The translations under genes and the position numbers were made by a program. A stretch of 64,000 nt of DNA from an uncultured Oscillospiraceae bacterium (GTDB lineage: Bacteria > Bacillota > Clostridia > Oscillospirales > Oscillospiraceae): positions 1-64,000 of the forward strand of contig CAJUKT010000042.1 of the NCBI GenBank assembly GCA_910587255.1. Direction: 5' to 3'. This document shows positions 1-9,265 of this stretch, piece by piece. Under the pieces are notes generated by a model. The model made no database searches. It had not been told where the DNA came from and saw nothing but the letters and a program-made list of their open reading frames with translations. Numbering within the stretch: position 1 is the stretch's first letter; every line of letters starts with the position of its first letter.

Positions 1-67
1 ACCCTCGTGGGATTGCTCCCAAACTGATTTCGAGTCAGCCCCGTTATGACCACTTCGATACCGCTGC
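1..67 (-). tRNA. tRNA-Ser (CGA), 5' part, cut by the window edge
   Basis: Read on the minus strand, 67 to 1 gives a class II tRNA: acceptor strand GCAGCGG, the bases TA, a D arm of serine type, a stem GCTGA/TCAGT closing the loop CTCGAAA (anticodon CGA), a long variable arm GGGAGCAATCCC and the start of the T arm. The 3' end lies outside the window. The anticodon and long variable arm fit serine. The acceptor 3' strand cannot be checked. Confidence 0.75.
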
Positions 68-219
68 GTGTATTTTTCGCAACATCAGCCCTCAAAAAAC
101 ACCTCGGAAAAAGGAGAGAACTGATGGAGAGAACTACAAAAATTTTTCTCCTTGATGATACCTCCAAAGCTTTGAAAAATCAAGGTTTCTCGAAAAGACG
201 GTTCCAAAGTGGTCACTCG

Positions 220-260
220 TTTTCGAGTCAGGCTCGTTATGACCACTTCGATACACCTCC
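220..260 (-). pseudogene. tRNA-Ser 5'-half remnant, copy 1
   Basis: On the minus strand this stretch repeats the 5' half of the tRNA-Ser at 1-67: an acceptor-like heptamer GGAGGTG, then TATCGAAGTGGTCATAACG and the anticodon loop CTCGAAA. After the loop the sequence no longer pairs with the 5' anticodon strand and has no variable or T arm. It therefore looks like a tRNA fossil rather than a working gene. Confidence 0.55.
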
Positions 261-297
261 GTGGGAAGTTTATTCAGTTTTCGGCACAGATAACATG

Positions 298-338
298 ATT
301 TCAAGTCGCTCTCGTTATACCCGCTTCGATACCGCTGA
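298..338 (-). pseudogene. tRNA-Ser 5'-half remnant, copy 2
   Basis: A second degenerate copy on the minus strand reads TCAGCGG, TATCGAAGCGG and a loop CTTGAAA, which would be a UGA serine anticodon. The 3' side does not form the anticodon stem and no T arm follows. From 339 to about 560 nothing else was recognised. Confidence 0.5.
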
Positions 339-560
339 AAATCACTTGCAAGATATGTTACCTCATATCCATGAAAATGTCAAGCGCCAGAGGAGCAACG
401 GGTAAATAACCGCACGAGCGGCGATATTTGAGCTTCGGAACATCAGCCAGGGCTAAATCAGAACGCGGACCCTAAGATTCCCCTGAATTTCCAGAAAATT
501 TTGAAAATTTCGCACAATACGACATAAAGATGGGCTTTTTTCATTTCTTTTTTGTGCACC

Positions 561-589
561 TTGACTTTGACGGCGGGACACGGTATAAT
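561..589 (+). promoter_or_regulatory. Sigma-A promoter of the glgBCDA operon
   Basis: TTGACT at 561-566 and TATAAT at 584-589 are separated by 17 bases. Transcription would start near 596, leaving a leader of about 80 nt before glgB. Confidence 0.8.
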
Positions 590-676
590 AAAGCCAATTC
601 CAGAGCATATCTGTGGTGTGCAAGGCGAAACCACAGCATTTTCCACCGGATACCGGCGGATCATTGGAGGGCACTT

Positions 677-2836
677 ATGATTAAAAAAACAGACCAACTC
701 AGCGAGGCCATCGCCCGGTTTTCCGCCGGGAACAGCGCTGACGCATACCAGTTTCTAGGCTGCCACCGGCAGACGGTAGACGGCCAGGAGGGCTATGTTT
801 TCCGGGTATGGGCGCCCCACGCCAAGAGCGTGCGTGTGCTGGGCCGCTTCAATGACTGGGATAAAGAGTCCCCGGCCATGGAGCGCATCGCCCCGGCCAT
901 CTGGGAGCGGTTTGTCCCCGGCGTGCAGACCTATGACGAGTACAAATACTACATCGAAAAGGCTGATGGCACCTTCGTGTTCAAGGCCGATCCCTATGCC
1001 ACCCACTCCGCCACCCGCCCGGACAACGCCAGCAAGGTATTTGATCTGGACGGCTTTGCGTGGACCGATGGGGCTTATCGCCGTGCGCGCAGCCGCAAGG
1101 ATGTGCTGCGCAGCCCGGTGAATATCTATGAAATGCACCTGGGCTCCTGGCGGCGCCATGAGGACGGCAATTTCCTGTCCTATGTGGACTGTGCCAACCA
1201 GCTCATCCCCTACCTGAAGGACATGGGGTATACCCACGTGGAGCTGCTTCCCGTCAGCGAGTACCCCTACGATCCCTCCTGGGGCTATCAGGTCACCGGG
1301 TACTATGCCCCCACCTCCCGGTATGGCACGCCGCACGACTTCATGAAGTTTGTGGACATGTGCCATGAGGCGGGCATCGGCGTTATTATCGACTGGGTGG
1401 GAGCCCACTTCCCCCGGGACGAATGCGGCTTGTTTGAGTTCGACGGCGGCTATTGCTACGAGCCCGCCGATCCCCTGCGCCGGGAGCACCCCGATTGGGG
1501 TACCCGTATCTTCGACTACGGCCGGTATGAGGTGCGCTCCTTCCTGATCTCCAACGTGGTGTACTGGCTGGATAAGTTCCATATCGACGGCATCCGGGTG
1601 GACGCGGTGGCCTCCATGCTCTACCTGGATTATGGCCGCCGGGGCGGCGAGTGGCGGCCCAATAAGGACGGCGGAAATATCAATCTGGAGGCGGTGCAGT
1701 TTTTGCGGGACATGAACGCCGCCGCCCTCACCTTTGACCCCGCCGCCATCATGGTGGCCGAGGAGTCCACCGCCTTCCCCATGGTCACCAAGCCGGGATA
1801 CGACGGCGGTCTGGGCTTTAACTTCAAGTGGAACATGGGCTGGATGCACGACATGGTGGATTACATGTCCACCGACCCGCTGTTCCGCAAGGGCAAGCAC
1901 AACAACCTGACATTCTCCCTCACCTATGCGTTTTCGGAAAACTTCGTCCTTCCCCTGTCCCATGACGAGGTGGTCCACGGAAAATGCTCCCTGGTGAATA
2001 AAATGCCCGGCGATTACGCCGATAAGTTCCAGAACCTGCGGGCATTCTACGGGTATATGATGACCCATCCGGGCAAAAAGCTGCTGTTCATGGGCGGCGA
2101 GTTCGGCCAGTTCATTGAGTGGGATGAGAAGAAGGGGCTGGACTGGCTGCTGCTGGATTACGACAAGCACCGCCAGATGCAGGCGTATGTCCGGGACCTG
2201 AACCACTACTACCTGGATCATCCGGCCCTGTGGCGCAACGACGTGGACTGGCAGGGCTTCCAGTGGATTTCCTGCGACGACTATCAGCAGAGCGTCATCT
2301 CCTTCCGCCGCATCGACGACAAGGGCGGGGAGGTCCTTGTGGTGTGTAACTTCTGCCCTGTGGAGCGTACCGGCTACAAAATCGGCGCGCCCAAGGCCGG
2401 CATCTATGTCCCCGTACTGTCCAGCGACGACGCCAAATACGGCGGCGCAGGGACCGCCCTGGCCCCCGTCAAGGCCAAGAAGGAGGAGCTGCACGGCCTG
2501 AAGTATTCCATAGAGCTGACGCTGCCCGCCATGTCCACCGTGTTCTATGAGCGCAGGCCCGCCCCGCGGGCCGTCAAGGACGAGGCCGGCGGGGAAGAGA
2601 AGCCCAAGGGCGCCTCAAAGGCCGCCAAGGCAAAGCCGGCCAAGGCGGCCGGGGCCGCTGAGCCCGCGCCCAGGAAAAAGCCGGGCCGAAAGCCCAAGGC
2701 GGAGGTCCAGGCCGCCGCCGAGGCGCCGAAGCCCAAAACCACCCGCAAGCCCCGCGGGAAAAAAGCGGACGCCGGGGAGGAGAGACCCAAGGCTGTCCGC
2801 AAGTCCCGCGCTAAAAAAGGCGATACCGAAAACTAA
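677..2836 (+). CDS. glgB: 1,4-alpha-glucan (glycogen) branching enzyme GlgB with basic C-terminal tail
   Basis: GH13 enzyme that makes alpha-1,6 branches in glycogen, in the cytoplasm. The ATG at 677 is chosen because TTGGAGG lies just upstream; an upstream in-frame extension would read through the promoter. An N-terminal CBM48-like domain (about 35-125) precedes the GH13 barrel. Catalytic residues are visible as Asp309 (GIRVD), Glu362 (VAEES) and Asp430 (LSHDE). From about residue 625 to 719 the protein carries a tail rich in Lys, Ala, Pro and Arg with KKPGRKPK and TRKPRGKK motifs, which the family normally lacks. It is the first gene of glgB-glgC-glgD-glgA. Confidence 0.95.
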   Translation: MIKKTDQLSEAIARFSAGNSADAYQFLGCHRQTVDGQEGYVFRVWAPHAKSVRVLGRFNDWDKESPAMERIAPAIWERFVPGVQTYDEYKYYIEKADGTFVFKADPYATHSATRPDNASKVFDLDGFAWTDGAYRRARSRKDVLRSPVNIYEMHLGSWRRHEDGNFLSYVDCANQLIPYLKDMGYTHVELLPVSEYPYDPSWGYQVTGYYAPTSRYGTPHDFMKFVDMCHEAGIGVIIDWVGAHFPRDECGLFEFDGGYCYEPADPLRREHPDWGTRIFDYGRYEVRSFLISNVVYWLDKFHIDGIRVDAVASMLYLDYGRRGGEWRPNKDGGNINLEAVQFLRDMNAAALTFDPAAIMVAEESTAFPMVTKPGYDGGLGFNFKWNMGWMHDMVDYMSTDPLFRKGKHNNLTFSLTYAFSENFVLPLSHDEVVHGKCSLVNKMPGDYADKFQNLRAFYGYMMTHPGKKLLFMGGEFGQFIEWDEKKGLDWLLLDYDKHRQMQAYVRDLNHYYLDHPALWRNDVDWQGFQWISCDDYQQSVISFRRIDDKGGEVLVVCNFCPVERTGYKIGAPKAGIYVPVLSSDDAKYGGAGTALAPVKAKKEELHGLKYSIELTLPAMSTVFYERRPAPRAVKDEAGGEEKPKGASKAAKAKPAKAAGAAEPAPRKKPGRKPKAEVQAAAEAPKPKTTRKPRGKKADAGEERPKAVRKSRAKKGDTEN

Positions 2837-2856
2837 ATATTGAGGGGGAGTTCAAC

Positions 2857-4047
2857 TTGTTCCAGCGTAAAAAAGAGTGCATTGCCATGCTTCTGGCCGG
2901 CGGCCAAGGCAGCCGCCTGTATGTGCTGACCCAGGACACCGCCAAGCCGGCGGTGCCCTTCGGCGGCAAGTACCGCATCATTGATTTCCCGCTGTCCAAC
3001 TGCGTCAACTCCGGCATCGACACTGTGGGGGTGCTCACCCAGTACCAGCCCCTGGAACTCAACGATTATATCGGCAACGGCCAGCCCTGGGACCTGAACC
3101 GCAACTGGGGCGGGGCCCACGTGCTGCCCCCCTATACCCAGTCCAAAACCGAGTCCTGGTACAAGGGCACCGCCAACGCCATCTATCAGAACATCCCCTT
3201 TGTGGACCGCTATAATCCCGAGTATGTGGCCGTGCTGGGCGGGGACCACATCTACAAAATGAATTACAACAAGATGCTCCAGTTCCACAAAGAGAAGGGG
3301 GCCGAGTGCACCATCGCCGTCATGCCGGTGAGCATGGAGGAGGCCACCCGCATGGGCATCATGAGCACCGACGAGAACGGCGCCATCGTGGACTTTGAGG
3401 AGAAGCCCAAGCAGCCCAAGAGCAATCTGGCCTCAATGGGCATTTACATCTTTACCTGGTCTGTTCTGCGCGAGTACCTGATTGCCGACGAGGCCGACCC
3501 CAATTCGGAAAATGATTTCGGCAAGAACATAATCCCCAATTTCCTGAAGGATAATCGGCCCATGTACGCCTACTCCTTCGAGGGCTACTGGAAGGACGTG
3601 GGCACGCTGGACAGCCTGTGGGACGCCAACATGGATCTGCTGGACCCCAAGGACCCCATCAATATGCGCGACCCCAGCTTCCGCATCTACGCCCGGAACT
3701 ATTCCGCCCCCGCCACCCGCATCGGCGCGGGAGCCAAGGTGACAAACTCCTTTGTGGCCGAGGGCTGCACCATTCGGGGCAATGTGGAGCACTCCGTATT
3801 GTATACCGGCTGCGAGATTGAGGAAGGGGCCATTGTCACCGGCGCGGTGATCATGCCAAACACCGTGGTGCGCAAGGGCGCCAACGTGAGTTACTGCATC
3901 GTGGGCGAGCAGTGCGTGGTGGAGGAGGGTGCCAAGATCGGCGAGCGCCCGGAGAACTACCTGGACGGGGACTGGGGCATCGCCGTGGTGGGCCACCAGC
4001 GGACCATCGCCGCCGGCTCCGTCATCAAGCCCAAGGAAATTGTTTAA
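2857..4047 (+). CDS. glgC: Glucose-1-phosphate adenylyltransferase, catalytic subunit GlgC
   Basis: Makes ADP-glucose from glucose-1-phosphate and ATP, the committed step of glycogen synthesis. The TTG start at 2857 follows GGGGGAG at 2844-2850. The 396-aa protein begins with the nucleotidyltransferase signature LLAGGQGSRL near residues 12-21 and contains the sugar-binding loop FEEKP. A left-handed beta-helix fills the C-terminal third. It lies 20 bp after glgB and 13 bp before glgD. In Firmicutes GlgC works with the non-catalytic partner GlgD, and both are here. Confidence 0.96.
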   Translation: MFQRKKECIAMLLAGGQGSRLYVLTQDTAKPAVPFGGKYRIIDFPLSNCVNSGIDTVGVLTQYQPLELNDYIGNGQPWDLNRNWGGAHVLPPYTQSKTESWYKGTANAIYQNIPFVDRYNPEYVAVLGGDHIYKMNYNKMLQFHKEKGAECTIAVMPVSMEEATRMGIMSTDENGAIVDFEEKPKQPKSNLASMGIYIFTWSVLREYLIADEADPNSENDFGKNIIPNFLKDNRPMYAYSFEGYWKDVGTLDSLWDANMDLLDPKDPINMRDPSFRIYARNYSAPATRIGAGAKVTNSFVAEGCTIRGNVEHSVLYTGCEIEEGAIVTGAVIMPNTVVRKGANVSYCIVGEQCVVEEGAKIGERPENYLDGDWGIAVVGHQRTIAAGSVIKPKEIV

Positions 4048-4060
4048 GGGGGTGTCCACC

Positions 4061-5185
4061 ATGAAAATGACAGGTATTATCTTCTCCGAGATGTATTCCG
4101 ATGCGCTCAACTCCTTTACGCAGGACCGAAACATGGCCGCCATCCCCTTCGGCGGGCGCTACCGGCTGGTGGACTTTGTGCTGTCCAACATGGTCAACTC
4201 CGGCATCCTCAATGTGGGCGTGCTGGTCAAGCAGCACTACCACTCCCTGATGGACCACCTGAGCAACAGCCAGGAGTGGGACCTGAACCGCAAAAAGGGC
4301 GGGCTTCAGCTGCTTCCCCCCTTCGCCACCGAGGACGCCCACACCAGCGGCAGCCGGGGCAAGCTGGACGAGCTGCGCAATGCCCTGGACTATCTGGAGA
4401 CCATCTCCACCACCCCCTATGTGCTGCTGGCGGACGCCTATGTGCTGTGTAACATCGACTACCGCGCCGCGCTGGAGGACCATATCGCCAGCGGCTGCGA
4501 TATCACCATGCTGGCCACCAAGGAGAACGAGGTGTCCCAGATCAACTTCGCCTCCGTGATGAAGGCGGACGCCGGCCACCGGGTCACCTCCTACGCGCTG
4601 GACTGCCCCGCCAAGCCCGGCGATTACGCCAGCATGGGCCACATGATTATCTCCCGGGAGTTCCTAATCAACGTCATCCGGGACTACACCTCCCGGGGCA
4701 TCTATGATTTCCTGCGGGACTTCATTCAGCACGAGTTCAACCGGGGCCGCCTGTCCATCAACCTCTATGAGGTGGACACCAAGGTGCTGCGCGTCCGGGA
4801 TGTGAACGAATATTTCCAGAGCAGTCTGGCCATCCTGGAGGACGACGTGGCCTCGGCCCTGTTCCGGGGCGACCGGCCCATCCACACCCGTGTGACCGAC
4901 GAGGTGCCCGCCTATTACGGCCTGGAGTGCCAGGTGGACCGCTGCGTGATCGCCGACGGCTGCTTCCTGGACGGCAGCGTGGAGCACAGCGTCTTGTCCC
5001 GGAGCGCCAGGATCGGCAAGGGCGCCAAGGTCAAGAACTGCATTATTATGCAGGGCAGTGTGGTGGGCGAGGGCGCCTGCCTGGAGAACGTCATTGTGGA
5101 CAAATGGGTTACCATCGGCGACGGCGCCCAGCTCAAGGGGCTGGAAAACAATCCCGTCGTCATTCGCAAAGGAGTAACGGTATGA
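4061..5185 (+). CDS. glgD: Glucose-1-phosphate adenylyltransferase regulatory subunit GlgD
   Basis: A 374-aa GlgC paralogue. The ATG at 4061 sits behind AAGGGGGTG; earlier in-frame codons lie inside glgC. The protein has the same fold (VDFVLSNMVNSGI; C-terminal beta-helix repeats), but the N-terminal GGxGxRL nucleotide loop is degenerate: the start reads MKMTGIIFSEMYSDALNSFT. This is the known hallmark of GlgD, which activates GlgC and has little or no activity of its own. The stop overlaps the glgA start (ATGA), implying translational coupling. Confidence 0.94.
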   Translation: MKMTGIIFSEMYSDALNSFTQDRNMAAIPFGGRYRLVDFVLSNMVNSGILNVGVLVKQHYHSLMDHLSNSQEWDLNRKKGGLQLLPPFATEDAHTSGSRGKLDELRNALDYLETISTTPYVLLADAYVLCNIDYRAALEDHIASGCDITMLATKENEVSQINFASVMKADAGHRVTSYALDCPAKPGDYASMGHMIISREFLINVIRDYTSRGIYDFLRDFIQHEFNRGRLSINLYEVDTKVLRVRDVNEYFQSSLAILEDDVASALFRGDRPIHTRVTDEVPAYYGLECQVDRCVIADGCFLDGSVEHSVLSRSARIGKGAKVKNCIIMQGSVVGEGACLENVIVDKWVTIGDGAQLKGLENNPVVIRKGVTV

Positions 5186-6615
5186 AAATCTTACTTGCCA
5201 CCAGCGAGGCCGCGCCGTTTATTAAAACCGGCGGCTTGGGCGATGTGGCCGCCGCCCTGCCCAAGGCCCTGGCCGAGACTCCGAATACCGAAGTCTACGT
5301 CTTTCTGCCCTATTACAAGGCCATCAAGGACAACCCGGAGTTTGAGATTGAGTATATCACCAACTTCACCGTGCCCCTGTCCTGGCGCAACGTGTACGCC
5401 GGGCTGTTCCGGGCGGTGAGCAAGCGCAAGAAGCTCCAGTATTACTTCATCGACAACGAGTACTACTTCTACCGGGACGGCTGCTACGGCCACTACGACG
5501 ACGGTGAGCGCTTCGCCTTCTACTCCAAGGCCATTTTGGAGGCCCTCCAGTATCTGGATTGGTATCCCGATGTGATCCATGCCAACGACTGGCAGACCGC
5601 CATGGTCCCCGTGTTTCTCCGGGCCCACTATATGAATGTGGCCAAATACCAGCCCATCCGCACCCTGTTCACCATCCACAACATGGAGTATCAGGGCCGG
5701 TTCCCCGACGAGTTCGTGGACGAGGTTCTGGGCCTGCCCGAGGAGTGGAAGTCCACCATGCACTTCGACACCTGCACCAACCTGATGAAGGCGGCCATCC
5801 ATACCGCCGACCGGGTGAGCACCGTGTCCCGCACCTACGCGTTCGAGATCCAAGACCCGTACTATGCCCACGGGCTCCACGACGTACTGCGCCAGCACGC
5901 CTACAAGCTCAGCGGCGTGGTCAACGGCATCGACACGGATGTGTTCAATCCCGCTGGCGACCCCCTGATCTACGCCAACTTCGACGCCTCCACCCTGGAG
6001 AAGAAGGCGGAAAACAAGCAGTTCCTCCAGCAGCGGCTGGGTCTGGCCGTCCGGGATGTGCCCATGGTGATTATGATCACCCGCCTGGTGGGCCACAAGG
6101 GGGTGGACCTGGTGCAGGCCGTCATGGACGACCTGATGTGGGATGACCTCCAGCTGGTTATCATCGGCACCGGCGAGCGGCAGTATGAGGATATGTTCCG
6201 CGCCTATGCCGCCAATTTCCCGGCGAAAATGTCCGCCAATATCGTATTTGACAACACCCTGGCCCATCAGGCGTACGCCGGGGCGGACCTGGTGCTCATG
6301 CCTTCCAAGCAGGAGCCCTGCGGCCTGACCCAGCTCATCGCCATGCGCTACGGCACGATCCCCGTCGTGCGGGAGACCGGCGGGCTGTTCGACACCGTTC
6401 CGGCCTACAATGTGGAGACCGGCGAGGGGAACGGCTTTACCTTCAAGAGCTACAACGCCCACGATATGCTGGACGCGGTGCGCCGGGGCGAGTCGCTGTT
6501 CTACAATGATAAGGAGCACTGGACCGCGCTGCAAAAGAGCGTGATGGCCTATGACAGTTCCTGGAAGCGTTCTGTGCAGGAATACTGGGATATTTATCAC
6601 TCTTTGACAGGCTAA
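5182..6615 (+). CDS. glgA: Glycogen synthase GlgA (GT5)
   Basis: Transfers glucose from ADP-glucose to the non-reducing end of glycogen. The 477-aa protein starts at the ATG at 5182, four bases inside glgD, behind AAAGGAG. The ADP-glucose-binding motif KTGGLGD lies at residues 15-21 and the C-terminal GT-B motif PSKQEPCGL near residue 375. Length matches bacterial GlgA. It closes the synthesis operon; a promoter and a terminator follow before glgP. Confidence 0.96.
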   Translation: MKILLATSEAAPFIKTGGLGDVAAALPKALAETPNTEVYVFLPYYKAIKDNPEFEIEYITNFTVPLSWRNVYAGLFRAVSKRKKLQYYFIDNEYYFYRDGCYGHYDDGERFAFYSKAILEALQYLDWYPDVIHANDWQTAMVPVFLRAHYMNVAKYQPIRTLFTIHNMEYQGRFPDEFVDEVLGLPEEWKSTMHFDTCTNLMKAAIHTADRVSTVSRTYAFEIQDPYYAHGLHDVLRQHAYKLSGVVNGIDTDVFNPAGDPLIYANFDASTLEKKAENKQFLQQRLGLAVRDVPMVIMITRLVGHKGVDLVQAVMDDLMWDDLQLVIIGTGERQYEDMFRAYAANFPAKMSANIVFDNTLAHQAYAGADLVLMPSKQEPCGLTQLIAMRYGTIPVVRETGGLFDTVPAYNVETGEGNGFTFKSYNAHDMLDAVRRGESLFYNDKEHWTALQKSVMAYDSSWKRSVQEYWDIYHSLTG

Positions 6616-6708
6616 ATATCTTGTTTTTGTGGATTTTGTGCATGTTTTCATCTTTTTTGATAGAAACGAAAAAAGTGAAAATTTTATAGTGCAAAAGTTG
6701 GAGCGTTT

Positions 6709-6718
6709 ATGCTATAAT
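6709..6718 (+). promoter_or_regulatory. Extended -10 promoter upstream of glgP
   Basis: The sequence ATGCTATAAT contains TGC directly before TATAAT (6713-6718), an extended -10. No good -35 element is seen at 17 bases. Initiation near 6725 would place the hairpin at 6747-6779 inside the leader. Confidence 0.55.
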
Positions 6719-6746
6719 AGGGGGGCGTATTGCAGCGCCCCGCGCG

Positions 6747-6779
6747 ATCACAGCCCGCGGGAGCGGGCTGTGATTTTTT
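6747..6779 (+). terminator. Intrinsic terminator or attenuator ahead of glgP
   Basis: A perfect 12-bp stem (ATCACAGCCCGC paired with 6763-6774), a 4-nt loop and a run of six T. It may end glgBCDA transcripts. Because it lies about 25-55 nt downstream of the predicted glgP start point, it would also act on the glgP transcript. Confidence 0.75.
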
Positions 6780-6828
6780 CCATCAATTCCCCGGCTTTTT
6801 GCCGGTCAAGAAGGAGTCAATAAACCGT

Positions 6829-9225
6829 ATGGATCAAAAACAAATCATCTCCCAACTGGAGGACACCCTTCTGGTGCGTTACGGCTGCGCCATGGAAAGC
6901 GCCTCCCCCCAGCAGATGTACCGCGCCCTGTGCTATGTGGTGAACGGTATGCTGGCCAGCAAGAGCGCCGAGTTCTACAAGAAGAACCAGGGCAAGCAGG
7001 TATACTATATGTCCATGGAGTTTTTGGTGGGCACATCGCTGCGCAACAACCTGTATAACCTGGGGCTGGAGGATATGTTCACCAAGGCCCTGGCCAAGTG
7101 CGGCGTGGATATCCACAGCCTGTATGAGATGGAGCCGGACGCCGGGCTGGGAAACGGCGGCTTGGGCCGGCTGGCCTCCTGCTATATGGACTCCGCCTCC
7201 ACCCTGAATATGCCTATGACGGGCTATTCCATCCGCTACGAGTTCGGCATTTTCAAGCAGAAGATCGTGGACGGCTGGCAGATGGAGTTCCCCGACGACT
7301 GGCTGAGCATGGGGGATGTGTGGATGGTCCCCCACGAGAGTGAGGCGGTGGAGGTCCGTTTCGGCGGCAATATCCACGGCTGGGAGGACGACGGCATTTA
7401 CCGTGTGACCCATATAAACTACCAGTCCGTGATGGCGGTGCCCAACGAGATGTATATCTCCGGCTACGGCAGCAAGGCGGTTAACCCGCTGGTGCTGTGG
7501 TCCGCCAAATCCCCCAACAGCTTTGATATGTCCGCTTTCTCCCGGGGCGACTACGCCAAGGCCCTGGAGGGCGACACCATGGCCGAGGTCATCTCCAAGG
7601 TGCTCTATCCCGCCGACGACCACATCGAAGGCAAGCGCCTGCGCCTGCGCCAGCAGTACCTGCTGGTGTCCGCCTCGGTGCAGACTATTCTGAAAAAGCA
7701 CCTGCGGGACAACAAGAGCTTGGACAACCTGCCCGACAAGGTATCCATCCACATCAACGACACCCATCCCGCCCTGTGCGTGCCGGAGCTGATGCGCCTG
7801 CTGGTGGACGAGTATAATTATCCCTGGGACAAGGCGTGGGATATCACCTGCCGCACCCTGTCCTACACCAACCACACCGTTATGAGCGAGGCGTTGGAGC
7901 GCTGGAATGTGGATCTGTTCCAGCAGCTGCTGCCCCGGGTGTTCCAGATCGTTCAGGAGATCGACCGCCGCCTGCGCATCGACCTGCACGGCTACTACGG
8001 CAACGACATGGGCAAGATCGAGTATATGGCCGTGGTGAGCAGGAACGAGATCCGCATGGCAAACCTGTGCCTGGCCGCCTGCCATAAGGTGAACGGCGTG
8101 TCCAAGCTCCACTCGGAGATCCTGACCAACTCCATTTTCCGGGACTATTACCAGATGGAGCCCGGCCACTTCTGCAATGTGACCAACGGCATCGCCTACC
8201 GCCGCTGGCTGTGCCAGGCCAACCCGGAGCTGTCCGCGCTGCTCAAGGAGCTGATCGGCGACGGCTTTACCACCGATTCCACCCAGCTGGAAAAGCTGCT
8301 CAAGTATAAAAACGACGCCAAGGTGCTCCAGCGCCTCCAGGAGATCAAGCTGGACAATAAGAAGCGTCTGGCCGGCCTGATCCTCAAGCGCAACGGCGTA
8401 GTGGTGGACCCCAGCTCCCTGTTTGACGTGCAGATCAAGCGCCTGCATGAGTACAAGCGCCAGTTGCTCAACGTACTCCAGATTCTCCACATGTACCTGG
8501 AGATCAAGGCCAACCCCGGCGCGCCCTTCCAGCCGCGCACCTTTGTGTTTGCCGCGAAGGCGTCCGCAGGATATATCATGGCCAAGCAGATCATCCAGCT
8601 CATCGTGTCCGTGTCCAACATGGTCAACCATGACCCGGACGTTCAGGACAAGCTGAAGGTGGTCTTTATGGAGGACTACAACGTCTCCCTGGCGGAGATC
8701 ATCATCCCCGCCGCCGAGATATCCGAGCAGATCTCCGTCGCGGGCAAGGAGGCCAGCGGCACCGGCAACATGAAGCTGATGATCAACGGCGCAGTGACCC
8801 TGGGCACCCTGGACGGCGCGAACGTGGAGATCCACGAGCAGGTGGGGGACGAGAATATCGTGCTCTTCGGCCTCAAAACCGAGGAGGTCAACGAGCTGTG
8901 GCGCAGCGGATACAATCCCCTGGACTACGTGCGCAACGACCCCGAGCTTAAGGCGGTGATGGATCTGCTCATGGGCGGCATCGGCGGGATGCACTTCGAC
9001 GACATTGTGCGCTCGCTGAACACCAACCACAGGGGACCCGCCGACCCCTATATGTGCCTGGCCGACTTCCACGATTATGTGCGCGCCCAGCGGGACGTGT
9101 CCGCCATCTATGGCGACAAGACCCGCTTCACCAAGATGTCCTTGGTGAACATCGCCAAGGCGGGCTTCTTCTCCGCAGACCGGGCGGTGGAGGAGTACGG
9201 CCGGAATATTTGGAATATAAAATGA
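6829..9225 (+). CDS. glgP: Glycogen/alpha-glucan phosphorylase GlgP (GT35)
   Basis: Releases glucose-1-phosphate from glycogen using phosphate and PLP. The 798-aa protein starts at the ATG at 6829 behind AAGGAG. Visible family motifs are GNGGLGRLASC (substrate and phosphate site), THPALCVPELMR, and the PLP lysine segment EASGTGNMKLM near the C terminus. The large N-terminal dimer and regulatory extension of animal enzymes is absent, as expected in bacteria. Together with GlgBCDA, the ROK kinase and Pgi next to it, it completes a glycogen storage and mobilisation module. Confidence 0.96.
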   Translation: MDQKQIISQLEDTLLVRYGCAMESASPQQMYRALCYVVNGMLASKSAEFYKKNQGKQVYYMSMEFLVGTSLRNNLYNLGLEDMFTKALAKCGVDIHSLYEMEPDAGLGNGGLGRLASCYMDSASTLNMPMTGYSIRYEFGIFKQKIVDGWQMEFPDDWLSMGDVWMVPHESEAVEVRFGGNIHGWEDDGIYRVTHINYQSVMAVPNEMYISGYGSKAVNPLVLWSAKSPNSFDMSAFSRGDYAKALEGDTMAEVISKVLYPADDHIEGKRLRLRQQYLLVSASVQTILKKHLRDNKSLDNLPDKVSIHINDTHPALCVPELMRLLVDEYNYPWDKAWDITCRTLSYTNHTVMSEALERWNVDLFQQLLPRVFQIVQEIDRRLRIDLHGYYGNDMGKIEYMAVVSRNEIRMANLCLAACHKVNGVSKLHSEILTNSIFRDYYQMEPGHFCNVTNGIAYRRWLCQANPELSALLKELIGDGFTTDSTQLEKLLKYKNDAKVLQRLQEIKLDNKKRLAGLILKRNGVVVDPSSLFDVQIKRLHEYKRQLLNVLQILHMYLEIKANPGAPFQPRTFVFAAKASAGYIMAKQIIQLIVSVSNMVNHDPDVQDKLKVVFMEDYNVSLAEIIIPAAEISEQISVAGKEASGTGNMKLMINGAVTLGTLDGANVEIHEQVGDENIVLFGLKTEEVNELWRSGYNPLDYVRNDPELKAVMDLLMGGIGGMHFDDIVRSLNTNHRGPADPYMCLADFHDYVRAQRDVSAIYGDKTRFTKMSLVNIAKAGFFSADRAVEEYGRNIWNIK

Positions 9226-9265
9226 CCCCAGGCCGCGCCGGGATGAGGGCGGCCCATTCGGAAAA

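Noticed and set aside
46..405. Open frame of 119 codons at the left edge
   Set aside because: It runs antisense through the tRNA-Ser and both tRNA half copies; the recurring SSQARYDHFDTPP-type peptides are just the translated tRNA repeats.
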